DNA from: Runella limosa DSM 17973
Lineage (GTDB): Bacteria > Bacteroidota > Bacteroidia > Cytophagales > Spirosomataceae
Direction of reading: 5' to 3'
Length of the DNA stretch: 41,565 bases
Assembly (NCBI RefSeq): GCF_000482465.1
Contig: NZ_KI519427.1
Coordinates: 1 to 41,565 of the forward strand
Shown: positions 1 to 7,759 of the stretch, piece by piece
Layout of the letters: the number at the start of each line of letters is the position of its first letter
Position numbering within the stretch: the first letter of the stretch is position 1
Position numbers and translations under genes: made by a program
The notes under the pieces: generated by a model
Database searches by the model: none
Told to the model about the DNA's origin: nothing
Seen by the model: only the letters and a program-made list of their open reading frames with translations

Positions 1-1
1 A

Positions 2-148
2 AAAGAACATTATTTGCTTGATAAGATAAAAGCTAAAAATCCTCAGACTGAAGAAGTTTGGCTATTTTTCGGAATTCACACTGCCAATGCCGTTAAGGTT
101 GCAAAGAGAAGGAAAAAGGGAAAGAGTACATTTCTATTAGCTGCATAA
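2..148 (+). CDS. C-terminal end of an unidentified protein (partial at window edge)
   Basis: The frame beginning at base 2 is open to a TAA at 146-148 and gives a 48-residue tail. It contains the string TEEVWLFFGIHTANAV followed by a basic stretch KVAKRRKKGK. I do not recognise a family; the basic C-terminus could suit a nucleic-acid-binding or ribosome-associated protein, but that is only a guess. The same frame reopens straight after the stop and runs to a TAG at 245-247, encoding a plausible protein-like stretch (LPALFKIGWLLNCVNTLEKR), so the gene could be interrupted by a nonsense mutation. The N-terminus lies outside the window. Confidence 0.45.
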   Translation, partial: KEHYLLDKIKAKNPQTEEVWLFFGIHTANAVKVAKRRKKGKSTFLLAA

Positions 149-471
149 AATAAAGGAAACGTCAAGAAATTACCCGCTCTATTTAAAATAGGATGGTTAT
201 TAAACTGTGTTAATACGTTAGAAAAACGTAGAAAAGATTCATATTAGTTGACATAAATAGTATTATTTTTATAATTCAACAGTTTTTAACCAAAAAATCC
301 ACTCAACTTGGAGTGGATTTTTTGAAAATATTTTTTGAAAAAGTAATTTCCAAGGGAAGCCCAAGTAGGCAAAGGTAAACACATAGATCACAAAGAGTTT
401 TTACATAGAAAACAATTAGAAGGGAAATGCGGTTTTCTTCTACATTTACTATGTGTTGATTCTACTGTGCC
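149..471. other. Gene-poor interval with terminator and word repeats
   Basis: This stretch carries no convincing complete gene. It holds the possible in-frame continuation of the upstream partial gene (149-247), a strong hairpin terminator (292-323) and, from about 377, an array of ACACATAG-type words described separately. No tRNA-like fold was recognised. Confidence 0.6.
292..323. terminator. Bidirectional hairpin terminator
   Basis: A perfect 13-bp stem (AAAAAATCCACTC, 292-304, pairing with 311-323) closes over the 6-base loop AACTTG. A-run on one side and T-run on the other make it an intrinsic terminator readable in both directions. It would end transcription of the truncated plus-strand gene and of the minus-strand yiaK-like gene. 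Confidence 0.8.
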
Positions 472-481
472 CTATGTGTTT
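377..481. repeat. ACACATAG word-repeat array with inverted ends
   Basis: AAACACATAG at 377-386 is the exact inverse of CTATGTGTTT at 472-481. A further inverted copy CTATGTGTT lies at 449-457, and shorter ACATAG/CTATG variants lie between. On the minus strand the array follows, and overlaps, the end of the yiaK-like gene, whose last codons (Asn-Thr-stop) are part of the last word. I infer a degenerate intergenic repeat; no transposase or transposon ends are visible. Confidence 0.55.
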
Positions 482-1518
482 TTAAGTATAACATCTTTAT
501 AAAAAAACCCGTTCACCTCTTTCCAGACGTTTTCCAGTACAGGAATTCCCTGTTGACTGTTTTTGAGTCGGGTGGCTAATACTCGCTCGCTGGGGTAGCT
601 TACGTTGCCTTGCGCTTTGATGGGAACGGAGGTTTTATAGTCTTCAATAATGGCGTCAATGGTCGAAGAAATACTTGAAAAGTTGCTTAGTTTCGACAAA
701 TCAAGCGCAATAAAAATCTGAGAAGAAGCCATTTCGGCGGGCTTCTGCGTGATTTCGTGCGTGGCTAGTCCGTTGGCTAAGGTAGCGGCTAAGACATCCA
801 ACAAAAACGAAAGTCCCGCGCCCTTCCAAAAACCGACGGGCAGTGACCGCCACGATTCCAAAATCTTATCAGGCTCGTCGGTGAGATTGCCGTCTTTATC
901 GTAACCACCCACCACCGAAAGTTTTTCATTTTTCATTACGGCCAATTCCATTGCACCAAACGAATACTGCGACATAGCCATGTCGAGCACGATGGCTTCG
1001 TCGCCGTAAGGGGCGGCAAAAACGAGGGGATTATTGCCTAATTTAGGGTTGGTGGCTCCCCAAGCGGGCATGTTGGCGGTGGTGTTGGTCCAGCCGATGA
1101 ACGCAAAACCAGCTTTTGCCGCTTGCCAACCGTACGCCCCGCCGCGCATCCAGTGGTTGGTATAAGCCAGCGCAACGCACCCAATTCCGTGTTTTTGGGC
1201 CAATTTCATGGCGCGTTCTGTGGCAAAAATAGCGTTAGAAGGACCTGCGCCTAAGTTGCCGTTCCATTGCTCAATACCTCCAAAACGATGCACAATCGTA
1301 GGTTTCGCATCGGGGACGATGTAGCCTTTTTGGATGTATTGAACAAAACGAGGGAAACGATTGATACCGTGGGTGTAAATACCATCAACGCTATTTTGGG
1401 TAAATACCGTGGCACATTCCTCCGCTCTCTTGTTGGGAAACTGGTGCTGAAGAAGAATCTTTTTCAAGGTTTTCTTCATCTTATCCGCCGAGATAGTGAG
1501 GACTTTTGGGGTTGACAT
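472..1518 (-). CDS. yiaK: Ldh_2-family dehydrogenase, 3-dehydro-L-gulonate 2-dehydrogenase-like (YiaK)
   Basis: A 348-residue NAD(P)-dependent oxidoreductase of the malate/L-lactate dehydrogenase (Ldh_2) superfamily. Known YiaK proteins reduce 2,3-diketo-L-gulonate to 3-keto-L-gulonate in the cytoplasm. The family strings THGINRFPRF (about residues 54-63, with the catalytic-region His), GIGCVALAYTNHWMRGGAYG (about 111-130) and GFWKGAGLSFLLD (about 231-243) closely match E. coli YiaK as I remember it; length is also close (332 residues there). No signal peptide. It lies 31 bp downstream of the PhyH gene on the same strand, so the two are probably co-transcribed. The C-terminal Asn-Thr and the stop codon fall inside an ACACATAG repeat word, so the tail may have been replaced. 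No other yia/ula-type genes are nearby, so the actual substrate is uncertain. Confidence 0.88.
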   Translation of the reverse strand: MSTPKVLTISADKMKKTLKKILLQHQFPNKRAEECATVFTQNSVDGIYTHGINRFPRFVQYIQKGYIVPDAKPTIVHRFGGIEQWNGNLGAGPSNAIFATERAMKLAQKHGIGCVALAYTNHWMRGGAYGWQAAKAGFAFIGWTNTTANMPAWGATNPKLGNNPLVFAAPYGDEAIVLDMAMSQYSFGAMELAVMKNEKLSVVGGYDKDGNLTDEPDKILESWRSLPVGFWKGAGLSFLLDVLAATLANGLATHEITQKPAEMASSQIFIALDLSKLSNFSSISSTIDAIIEDYKTSVPIKAQGNVSYPSERVLATRLKNSQQGIPVLENVWKEVNGFFYKDVILKNT

Positions 1519-1549
1519 AGTGGGTTAAATTTTTGCGGTTTGGGTTTCC

Positions 1550-2290
1550 TTAAACGTCTAAAATATACTTGCCTTTTTCTCCAATGCGCTGGAGGGTAGC
1601 CTCGGTAATGTACTTTTTCTGATCTATTTGCTGCGGTTGTTCTCTCGTGCAGAAATAGCTATGAATACTACGGCGGTCTTGGTTCGTTTGATTGGTAGTG
1701 CCGCCGTGCCAAACGTGAGAGTTAAAGATAAACACCGAGCCCGCAGGCGCAATGATACGAATCTCATCGGGGTGTTTATCGTTGGGGTCAGTCATGGCTT
1801 CGTCGGGCAAAAGGCTTGATTTGTGCGTTTTCGGGACAATGCGAGTAGAGCCGTTGGAAGGTGTAAAGTCGTCTAACAACCAAATGCTATTACAAACTTT
1901 ATAAGCGCCTCCAGCAACGGAGTTGCGCCAATCGACGTGAAGTTTTTGGTGTCCCTTGCCAGGCTTGGCCGCTCGGTAGTTCAGCGACGACAACTTGATT
2001 TCCTGTCCTAACACCGCTTCAATCCCAGCTAAAACGCGCGGATGCGTATAAAAAACGTCAAATACTTCTCCTTTGTTGACCAAATCAGCGAGACGGTCGG
2101 CGCCTTCTTCTTTGGGATGGCGAATGTACTTCGACTCGGCCAATTCGGCCCCCGCATTTTCGCCTTCGGTCTCCATCAACTCGGCGAGGCGGTCATTGAC
2201 TTGTTTCACTTGCTCAGGCGATAACAGTTGCCCCAAATTGAGATAGCCGTTGGTCTCCAAAAACTCAATTTCTTCCGTAGTAAGCATCAT
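1550..2290 (-). CDS. Phytanoyl-CoA dioxygenase (PhyH) family protein
   Basis: A 246-residue Fe(II)/2-oxoglutarate-dependent oxygenase of the PhyH family, which hydroxylates small molecules in the cytoplasm. The iron triad is visible: His118-x-Asp120 in KLHVDWR and a distal His195 in SHVWHGGTTN, followed by QDRRS with an arginine (206/207) placed to bind the 2-oxoglutarate carboxylate. Length is typical. The start is one of two adjacent ATG codons (2290 or 2287). It is the first gene of a likely two-gene operon with the YiaK-like dehydrogenase (31-bp gap), which suggests joint oxidation of a sugar acid or another hydroxylated compound. That pairing is an inference; the substrate cannot be read from sequence. 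Confidence 0.88.
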   Translation of the reverse strand: MMLTTEEIEFLETNGYLNLGQLLSPEQVKQVNDRLAELMETEGENAGAELAESKYIRHPKEEGADRLADLVNKGEVFDVFYTHPRVLAGIEAVLGQEIKLSSLNYRAAKPGKGHQKLHVDWRNSVAGGAYKVCNSIWLLDDFTPSNGSTRIVPKTHKSSLLPDEAMTDPNDKHPDEIRIIAPAGSVFIFNSHVWHGGTTNQTNQDRRSIHSYFCTREQPQQIDQKKYITEATLQRIGEKGKYILDV

Positions 2291-2385
2291 TTTTGGGCGT
2301 TAAGAGGTGAATCTAATATAGAATACAAAAGCAAAAATGAGCTAATTTTACTCTAATTTGGTTTGTGAAGGAGGTTGCTTCTACC

Positions 2386-2496
2386 CCGCCGCTATCGCCG
2401 AAAAAGGTCAGGGTATGAGTACCCTGACGCACTGTGGAGCGGGTTCCGCCGTTATCGCCGAAAAAGGTCAGGGTATGAGTACCCTGACGCACGGTG
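2386..2496. repeat. Tandem pair of 60-bp-period hairpin repeats
   Basis: Two nearly identical copies, about 51 bp each, start at 2386 and 2446, exactly 60 bp apart. Each contains CCGCCG(C/T)TATCGCCG, a short A-run and a perfect 9-bp stem (GTCAGGGTA, 2407-2415 in the first copy) closed by the loop TGAG. Read on the minus strand, each stem is followed by CTTTTTC, so the pair could act as tandem terminators for the M14 peptidase gene that stops at 2504. Confidence 0.8.
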
Positions 2497-2503
2497 ACGC
2501 ACG

Positions 2504-5071
2504 CTATTCCTCTTTCTCGCCGCCCATTGGGTTAGGACTATTGATATTGGCGCCGAAAAATATGGCATTAAGAAGCATTTTCTCAGTACCGTACCAAATG
2601 CCTCGGAAACTTGGGTTATCGGAGAAAAGAATGACGCGTCCGCTGCCTTCAGGAGCTACAACAACGGCGGCGGAACTGCTGATTTTTTTCAACGATTGAG
2701 GATGTACATAGCCCGTCAAATAGGGTTTGTCGGAATATTGAACAACCGTATTGTAAGGACTCGCTGAGGGTTCTAAAAAGGTATTATTGTTGCGGTAAAG
2801 GGCAATTTTGCGGTTTTTATACCCAAAACCAATGGGATGTGTTATGTCCAAATCAGCTTCAAAAATAGTTCCTCCCGTATTTTTTGAGCCTTCAGTCGCA
2901 GCGGCATCTTCGTAGTTGATGCGACCTCGTTTGGCAAGGGCGGCGGAGTCAGCTTTGCTGTTTACCCGTAGTTTTTCTTTGACAATGTCACTCCTAATCG
3001 CCCACTCGGTAGCTGTTTTGAGCGTAATGAGCGTGCCGCCGTTGGCTACCCACTGCTTGATTTTAGGCGCAAGAGCACGGTCATATTGTCCTGAAACCAG
3101 CACAATGACGTTGTACTTACTGAGGTTTAGCCGTGGAAGCGTACCGACGTCCACTTTCGTAATGGGCATCCCAACGTGTGTATCGAGCCAATACCATACT
3201 TCACCCACTTCGTTGCCGTTTACGCCCTGTCCAACGGCGATAAGTGCTTCGGGTTTTGAGACTTTTTGGAAAGTGTTACTCCCCAAATCGACCCCCATTT
3301 GGCTGTAACCCGTCGGTACACCTACGAACGAAACGCCTGCTTCCTGTCCTGCGGCTTTTACCGCTTCATAAAGCGCATCGGGCGAAATACCCTGCTGGGT
3401 TTCTACGGGAATCATCAGCGCTCCGTGTGAATAGCTCTTGTCGCCAATCTTAAACGATTTGGTAGCTACTTTTACCGAAATTCCTTGGCTGATAAGGCGA
3501 TACAGTGCCTTGGTGGCCATAAAGTCGGAGTAGTCGAGCAGGTAGGCGTACGGTGATTTAGTAGGAGCAATGACCGTGCTTTTTACAAATTCATCTCCAA
3601 TGCGAGCCCCTTTAGTAAGTGGTGTACGTACTTCTCCTTGGGCCAATCCAAACGCCAACGGCAAATTCCACGCAGATGCGTCATAAAAAAGGCTGTCGGC
3701 AAATTTGGTTGGTTTTTCAAACACACTTTGCACGAGGCGGTATTGGGGTTGAGCCGTAGGAACAAAGAGAGCTTTCCCTTTTTCATACACCTTTCCATCA
3801 ATGGTAAAGTTGTCAGTAAGCTGGTAACATTCGATGCGGTGATGCAACAGCGTTTGCGTAAAACGTCGCAGGCGCGTTGCGTCCACACTTTCACCTACTA
3901 CGTAGCCTTTGATGGGATTTTTATTGCCTTCTGAAATGGCGGAAGCAAAAAACTCGCGTTGGAATTTGAGTAAATTTTGGCGTTCGTCCACCGAAGCTTG
4001 GCAGGTAGCCAAGGCACATACGAGTTGGTTACGTACCGTAAACGCGAAGGTAACGGGGCCGTTGGGGCTGTCTTGCACAAACCCCCGCGAACTTGCTTGT
4101 TCAAACAATAATCCAAGTCCTCCTTGGATGTCGGGGTAGCTAGAGCCATAGCCAGGGTACAAGTTATCAAATGACTCTTTGGTATAGTAAAACGATCCAA
4201 TGGCGTTCAACGCTTTTTCGTAGTACTTCGCAAATTTTCCGTTGAGGGTTTTATAAACGTACTGCGGCACGAGCGGGTTTTCGGCGTTTTCTTTGGTAGG
4301 TTCAAAGAAAAAGGTCGATCCTGTGCCCATTTCGTGGTGGTCCGTAACGACGTTAGGCAGCCACTGGTGGTAAAACTTTAAGCGATTCTGACTTTCGACG
4401 TGGACGGCCAAGTACCAGTCGCGGTTGAGGTCAAACCAGTAGTGGTTGGTGCGGCCGCCTGGCCATACTTCGAGGTGTTCGCGGTCGTTGTTGTCCGACA
4501 CCAAAGGCGTACCGCGATGTTGGTTGACCCAACTCACAAAACGGTCGCGACCGTCGGGGTTGAGCACGGGTTCAATTAAAACTACCGATTCGTCCAACAT
4601 CTTTCTGGCATCTTCGTCTTCGCAAGCGGCGAAATAATACGCCGCCAAAATCATGGCTTCTCCTCCCGAGGTTTCGTTGCCATGTACGTTGGCGCCAAGC
4701 TGCACAAAAACGGGCATTTTGGCCACGTCAGGCAGGGGAGCGTTGGGGTCGGTGAGTTTTAGGTGCTCGTTTTGTAATTCGGGTAACTTGGCCATGTTGG
4801 CGGGCGACGAGAAAAATACCACCAAATGAGGTCGCTTTTCGTAGGTTTCTCCAATGACTTTCACCTGCACACGCTCCGACAAACGGTCGAGTTCGTACAT
4901 ATAAGCCACCAAGCGGTCGTAGCGGGTTTGGTAATCGCCAATCGCGTGTCCCAAAAACTGTTCGGGGGTGGGTATCGAAGGATTAAATTTTTTGTTGGGA
5001 AAAAAGTAACCGTTTTGGGCATGAAGGCACAGGGTCACGCCCATAAAAAAGGCAAGCAAAAGTTGTCTCAT
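2504..5071 (-). CDS. Secreted M14-family zinc carboxypeptidase
   Basis: An 855-residue exported metallopeptidase. Residues 1-18 form a signal peptide (LLLAFFMGVTLCLHA). The M14 zinc motif is H130-GNE133 in GANVHGNETSGGEA, followed by EPVLNPDGRDR (168-177, substrate-binding Asn/Arg), FDLNRDW (213-219) and VVTDHHEMG (241-249), which should supply the third zinc ligand. The region after residue 600 (YNVIVLVSGQYDRALAPK and VANGGTLI) looks like a glutamine-amidotransferase-like fold, as seen in large bacterial M14 proteins. It probably acts in the periplasm or outside the cell on peptides or cell-wall fragments. The gene stands alone and diverges from the BlaI/M56 pair; a TATATTTG box on its strand lies 45 bp upstream of the ATG. 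Confidence 0.9.
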   Translation of the reverse strand: MRQLLLAFFMGVTLCLHAQNGYFFPNKKFNPSIPTPEQFLGHAIGDYQTRYDRLVAYMYELDRLSERVQVKVIGETYEKRPHLVVFFSSPANMAKLPELQNEHLKLTDPNAPLPDVAKMPVFVQLGANVHGNETSGGEAMILAAYYFAACEDEDARKMLDESVVLIEPVLNPDGRDRFVSWVNQHRGTPLVSDNNDREHLEVWPGGRTNHYWFDLNRDWYLAVHVESQNRLKFYHQWLPNVVTDHHEMGTGSTFFFEPTKENAENPLVPQYVYKTLNGKFAKYYEKALNAIGSFYYTKESFDNLYPGYGSSYPDIQGGLGLLFEQASSRGFVQDSPNGPVTFAFTVRNQLVCALATCQASVDERQNLLKFQREFFASAISEGNKNPIKGYVVGESVDATRLRRFTQTLLHHRIECYQLTDNFTIDGKVYEKGKALFVPTAQPQYRLVQSVFEKPTKFADSLFYDASAWNLPLAFGLAQGEVRTPLTKGARIGDEFVKSTVIAPTKSPYAYLLDYSDFMATKALYRLISQGISVKVATKSFKIGDKSYSHGALMIPVETQQGISPDALYEAVKAAGQEAGVSFVGVPTGYSQMGVDLGSNTFQKVSKPEALIAVGQGVNGNEVGEVWYWLDTHVGMPITKVDVGTLPRLNLSKYNVIVLVSGQYDRALAPKIKQWVANGGTLITLKTATEWAIRSDIVKEKLRVNSKADSAALAKRGRINYEDAAATEGSKNTGGTIFEADLDITHPIGFGYKNRKIALYRNNNTFLEPSASPYNTVVQYSDKPYLTGYVHPQSLKKISSSAAVVVAPEGSGRVILFSDNPSFRGIWYGTEKMLLNAIFFGANINSPNPMGGEKEE

Positions 5072-5115
5072 ACGAGTAAGTAAATGGTTTGAAGTGAAGT
5101 TAGAAGGGCAATAGA

Positions 5116-5123
5116 CAAATATA
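5116..5123 (-). promoter_or_regulatory. Candidate -7 promoter box (TATATTTG) for the M14 peptidase gene
   Basis: The minus strand reads TATATTTG, an exact match to the Bacteroidota -7 consensus TAnnTTTG. It predicts a leader of about 40 nt before the ATG at 5071. No clear -33 element was found. Confidence 0.5.
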
Positions 5124-5159
5124 CGTATTTCAGGTTATTGAAAACTTTTTTAAATAAAA

Positions 5160-5191
5160 CTGATAAAACAGTTGTATAACTGAAAAATCAG
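5160..5191. promoter_or_regulatory. Concentric dyad, candidate BlaI operator
   Basis: Two nested inverted repeats share exactly the same centre (5175/5176). The inner arms are CAGTT (5169-5173) and AACTG (5178-5182) around GTAT. The outer arms are CTGAT (5160-5164) and ATCAG (5187-5191). The spacers between arms are AAAA on both sides. It ends 15 bp before the blaI-type start, where an autoregulating BlaI dimer would be expected to bind. Confidence 0.65.
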
Positions 5192-5206
5192 GTGCAAGTT
5201 TGAGCC

Positions 5207-5566
5207 ATGGAAGAACTAACACGCACAGAAGAGCGCATCATGCAAATCATTTGGGATTTGGAACGATGCTTTGTCAAAGACATTATTGAGCGACTCGACG
5301 ACGAGCCTAAGCCACCTTACAACACGATTTCTTCGGTCGTTCGTATTTTGGAAAAAAAAGGATTTGTTGGGTTCAAAGCCTACGGAAAGACGTACGAATA
5401 TTTTCCTATTATCCCCAAAGAGTCGTACGGAAAACAAACCTTTCACAAGGTATTGGCCAATTATTTTGACAACTCACCCGCCAGTTTGTTGTCGTTTATG
5501 GTCAATGACAAAACGTTGGATGCGGCTGAAATTGAACGACTTCGCCAATTTATAAACAACCAGTAA
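5207..5566 (+). CDS. BlaI/MecI/CopY-family transcriptional repressor
   Basis: A 119-residue winged-helix repressor. The N-terminus (ELTRTEERIMQIIWDLERCF) and the recognition-helix region (PPYNTISSVVRILEKKGFV) are typical of BlaI/MecI. The C-terminal part (about 85-119) should carry the dimerisation helices. The next gene, an M56 sensor protease, starts one base after the stop, so the two form a translationally close pair: in the classical model the protease inactivates the repressor on sensing a cell-envelope signal. A concentric dyad just upstream fits autorepression. No beta-lactamase is present in the window, so the regulon is unknown; the divergent M14 peptidase gene is one possible target. 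Confidence 0.92.
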   Translation: MEELTRTEERIMQIIWDLERCFVKDIIERLDDEPKPPYNTISSVVRILEKKGFVGFKAYGKTYEYFPIIPKESYGKQTFHKVLANYFDNSPASLLSFMVNDKTLDAAEIERLRQFINNQ

Positions 5567-5567
5567 G

Positions 5568-7676
5568 ATGCTACTCTTGCTCTATTTGCTCAAAGTGTCG
5601 GCCTGTTTGGGGCTGTTTTATGGGTTGTACTATTTTCTACTCCGACGGTTTACTTTTCATCGCCTCAATCGGATTTACCTGCTGCTGACTTTAGGGTTGA
5701 GCTTTATGATTCCGTGGGTAGAAATAGAGCAAAAGCGAATCGTAGAGGTCGTTCCCGTAGCGCAAGAATCTGTCACTTCACCACAAAGTGAGGTTTTTGA
5801 GCAAAGCGCCCAGTCGTTGGATGGAGAATCTAGTCAGCTGATTAACAGTAAATTAAGAGAGGTGGAGTCTATCCCTGAAAAGAAGGATTGGTTAGTGATG
5901 CTGACGTGGGAACAAGGGAGTATAGGGGGGTACGTTATGGGTCTTTTGGTATCCTTGTTGGCATTAGCACGACGACTTTGGGAGATAGTACGTTTGAGCA
6001 GAAAACGACAAAACGCCTCCCACAAAGACTGGGTAGAAGTGTCGGAATCATTTACGGCGGCCTCGTTTTTCGGGATTATTTTTATGAATTCAGAAGCATT
6101 GAGCGACGATGAAGCCCAACAAGTGTTGTTGCATGAGCAAACCCATGCTCGGCTATTTCATTCAGTAGATGTGCTGCTGATTGAGCTCTGTAAAGTGATT
6201 TTATGGTTCAATCCCGTTGTGTATTTTTATAAAAAATCACTTGCCGAAGTTCATGAATATGAGGTAGATGAACAGTTGGTAAGCTACGTTGGTGCCAAAA
6301 CCTACGCTCATTTGATTTTGAAATTGGCGACCCAATCTTCGCATCCGCTAGTGCATTCATTTGGAAAACATCCTGTCACAAATCGTATTCACTTTTTATT
6401 TCAAAAACCAACTTCTGCCATGAAAAAACTATTGTATGCTTTTGGATTACCGCTGGGAGTAGCGGGAGTTTTGGCCTTTGCGCCGCGTAAAGAAGTGCTC
6501 GTGTACAACGAAAAGCCTGAAGCGCCTAAAAAGGTAAAAGAAATGTCTGTGAAAGCATACCCGTTGAGGGTGCATGACAAGAATTTAGCTACGGAACGGA
6601 CTGAAGCGATGAAGAAGCAAGAACGTTTAACGCCTTTTGCTCCTGAAGAAACGGCTCAAAAAGAAACGCTTCCTGATGAAAATTCATTTGAAGAATTTAA
6701 CAAGATTGTGCAAGAGATGCGCTCAAAGGATATGTTCTTCAAACGGGCTGAGATTACATCAAAAGCAGATGGGCCAAAAGAAATGTTGGTTTTTGCTCGA
6801 GGTGGTGAGGGCACAGCAGCAACAGGTTTGGTAGTGGGAATGGGCAAATTCCCGATTTATTATTTGGATGGTATAAAGGTGCAAGAGGATGTGGTAAAGT
6901 CGCTGAAGCCATCTCACATAAAAAAAGTAGATATACTTGAGCCTGAGTATAATAGATATTCTGCGTTTGTAAAGAAACACAAACTAGAGGTGAAAAATGA
7001 AAAAATTGTGTGGATAGAGAGAAAAGCGTTTGATTTCAAAAAAGTTCCAGCTCCCAAGCTTGATAAGAAATTATCGCTTCGCTCAGGAGGGCCTGCAGAT
7101 ACCATACGTACTTTTTTACCAGCAAATGAATTGGGCGAAAATCCGTTAGTTTTTATCAATGGAGAAGAATTTCCAGCAAGTGTCCTGACGCGCGTTGATC
7201 CAAGTAAATTTGGGATGACTTACATAGTAAAACCTAATGACTCTAAAGCCATTTTAAAATACGGAATTCGGGCAGTGGACGGAGTGGTGGATATAAAGAC
7301 GATTGATGATTGCTTTTTCAAAACGGAACAAGAACGAATGTTGGCTGTAGAAAACATAAGAAAAATATTGAATAGGACGAATAAACGATTGAGCAAGCGT
7401 TTTCTTAAAAACAATGAGGGCAATGAGGTGATGATGATTGTCGTGCGAGGGTTTGTGTATAATCAACCATTTTTTTCGGGTTTTGAAAAAAATGCTAGGC
7501 TGATTTATATGTTGGACGGCAGACCCGTGCAGGAGGAAGAAATCAATCGTTACGAAGGTAAATTTTACTCAGCGGTTTCGTGGAAAAAAAGTGACCGTAA
7601 ATCCAAATTTGAAGAACAATACGCGACGCTTATTGAAGGATACGACGGGGGAATTGCACTAAAAACTACCCGCTAA
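5568..7676 (+). CDS. BlaR1/M56-family membrane metalloprotease with TonB-plug-like modules
   Basis: A 702-residue membrane protein, partner of the upstream BlaI repressor. Hydrophobic segments lie at about 1-23, 34-50, 119-137 and 286-305. The M56 zinc site is H189-E-Q-T-H193, with a downstream E/D cluster in AEVHEYEVDE (226-235), both on the cytoplasmic side in known relatives. Instead of a penicillin-binding sensor, the part after residue 310 has three loosely repeated 'DG' modules: FPIYYLDGIKVQ (about 428-439), PLVFINGEEF running to KYGIRAVDGVVDIKT (526-578), and LIYMLDGRPV running to GYDGGIALKT (645-700). These resemble the plug region of SusC/TonB receptors, a known feature of Bacteroidota M56 proteins. 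The signal sensed is unknown. Confidence 0.88.
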   Translation: MLLLLYLLKVSACLGLFYGLYYFLLRRFTFHRLNRIYLLLTLGLSFMIPWVEIEQKRIVEVVPVAQESVTSPQSEVFEQSAQSLDGESSQLINSKLREVESIPEKKDWLVMLTWEQGSIGGYVMGLLVSLLALARRLWEIVRLSRKRQNASHKDWVEVSESFTAASFFGIIFMNSEALSDDEAQQVLLHEQTHARLFHSVDVLLIELCKVILWFNPVVYFYKKSLAEVHEYEVDEQLVSYVGAKTYAHLILKLATQSSHPLVHSFGKHPVTNRIHFLFQKPTSAMKKLLYAFGLPLGVAGVLAFAPRKEVLVYNEKPEAPKKVKEMSVKAYPLRVHDKNLATERTEAMKKQERLTPFAPEETAQKETLPDENSFEEFNKIVQEMRSKDMFFKRAEITSKADGPKEMLVFARGGEGTAATGLVVGMGKFPIYYLDGIKVQEDVVKSLKPSHIKKVDILEPEYNRYSAFVKKHKLEVKNEKIVWIERKAFDFKKVPAPKLDKKLSLRSGGPADTIRTFLPANELGENPLVFINGEEFPASVLTRVDPSKFGMTYIVKPNDSKAILKYGIRAVDGVVDIKTIDDCFFKTEQERMLAVENIRKILNRTNKRLSKRFLKNNEGNEVMMIVVRGFVYNQPFFSGFEKNARLIYMLDGRPVQEEEINRYEGKFYSAVSWKKSDRKSKFEEQYATLIEGYDGGIALKTTR

Positions 7677-7721
7677 AAATTACTTTTAAGGGCAAAATAG
7701 GCCAAAATGAGCGTTTTTTCC

Positions 7722-7729
7722 TACATTTG
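7722..7729 (+). promoter_or_regulatory. Candidate -7 promoter box (TACATTTG)
   Basis: An exact TAnnTTTG match ends 30 bp before the ATG at 7760. It overlaps the alternative upstream TTG start at 7727, which supports the ATG at 7760 as the true start of the M20 hydrolase gene. Confidence 0.5.
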
Positions 7730-7759
7730 GGTAAGTTACACTTTTTCTTAACCCAAACT

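Noticed and set aside
2386-2496. Possible CRISPR array
   Set aside because: Only two copies, with the 60-bp period including non-unique spacers of about 9 bp; no cas genes.
2358-2699. Plus-strand 113-codon open frame across the tandem hairpins
   Set aside because: Its first third is the translated tandem repeat and the rest is antisense to the M14 peptidase gene; no family pattern.
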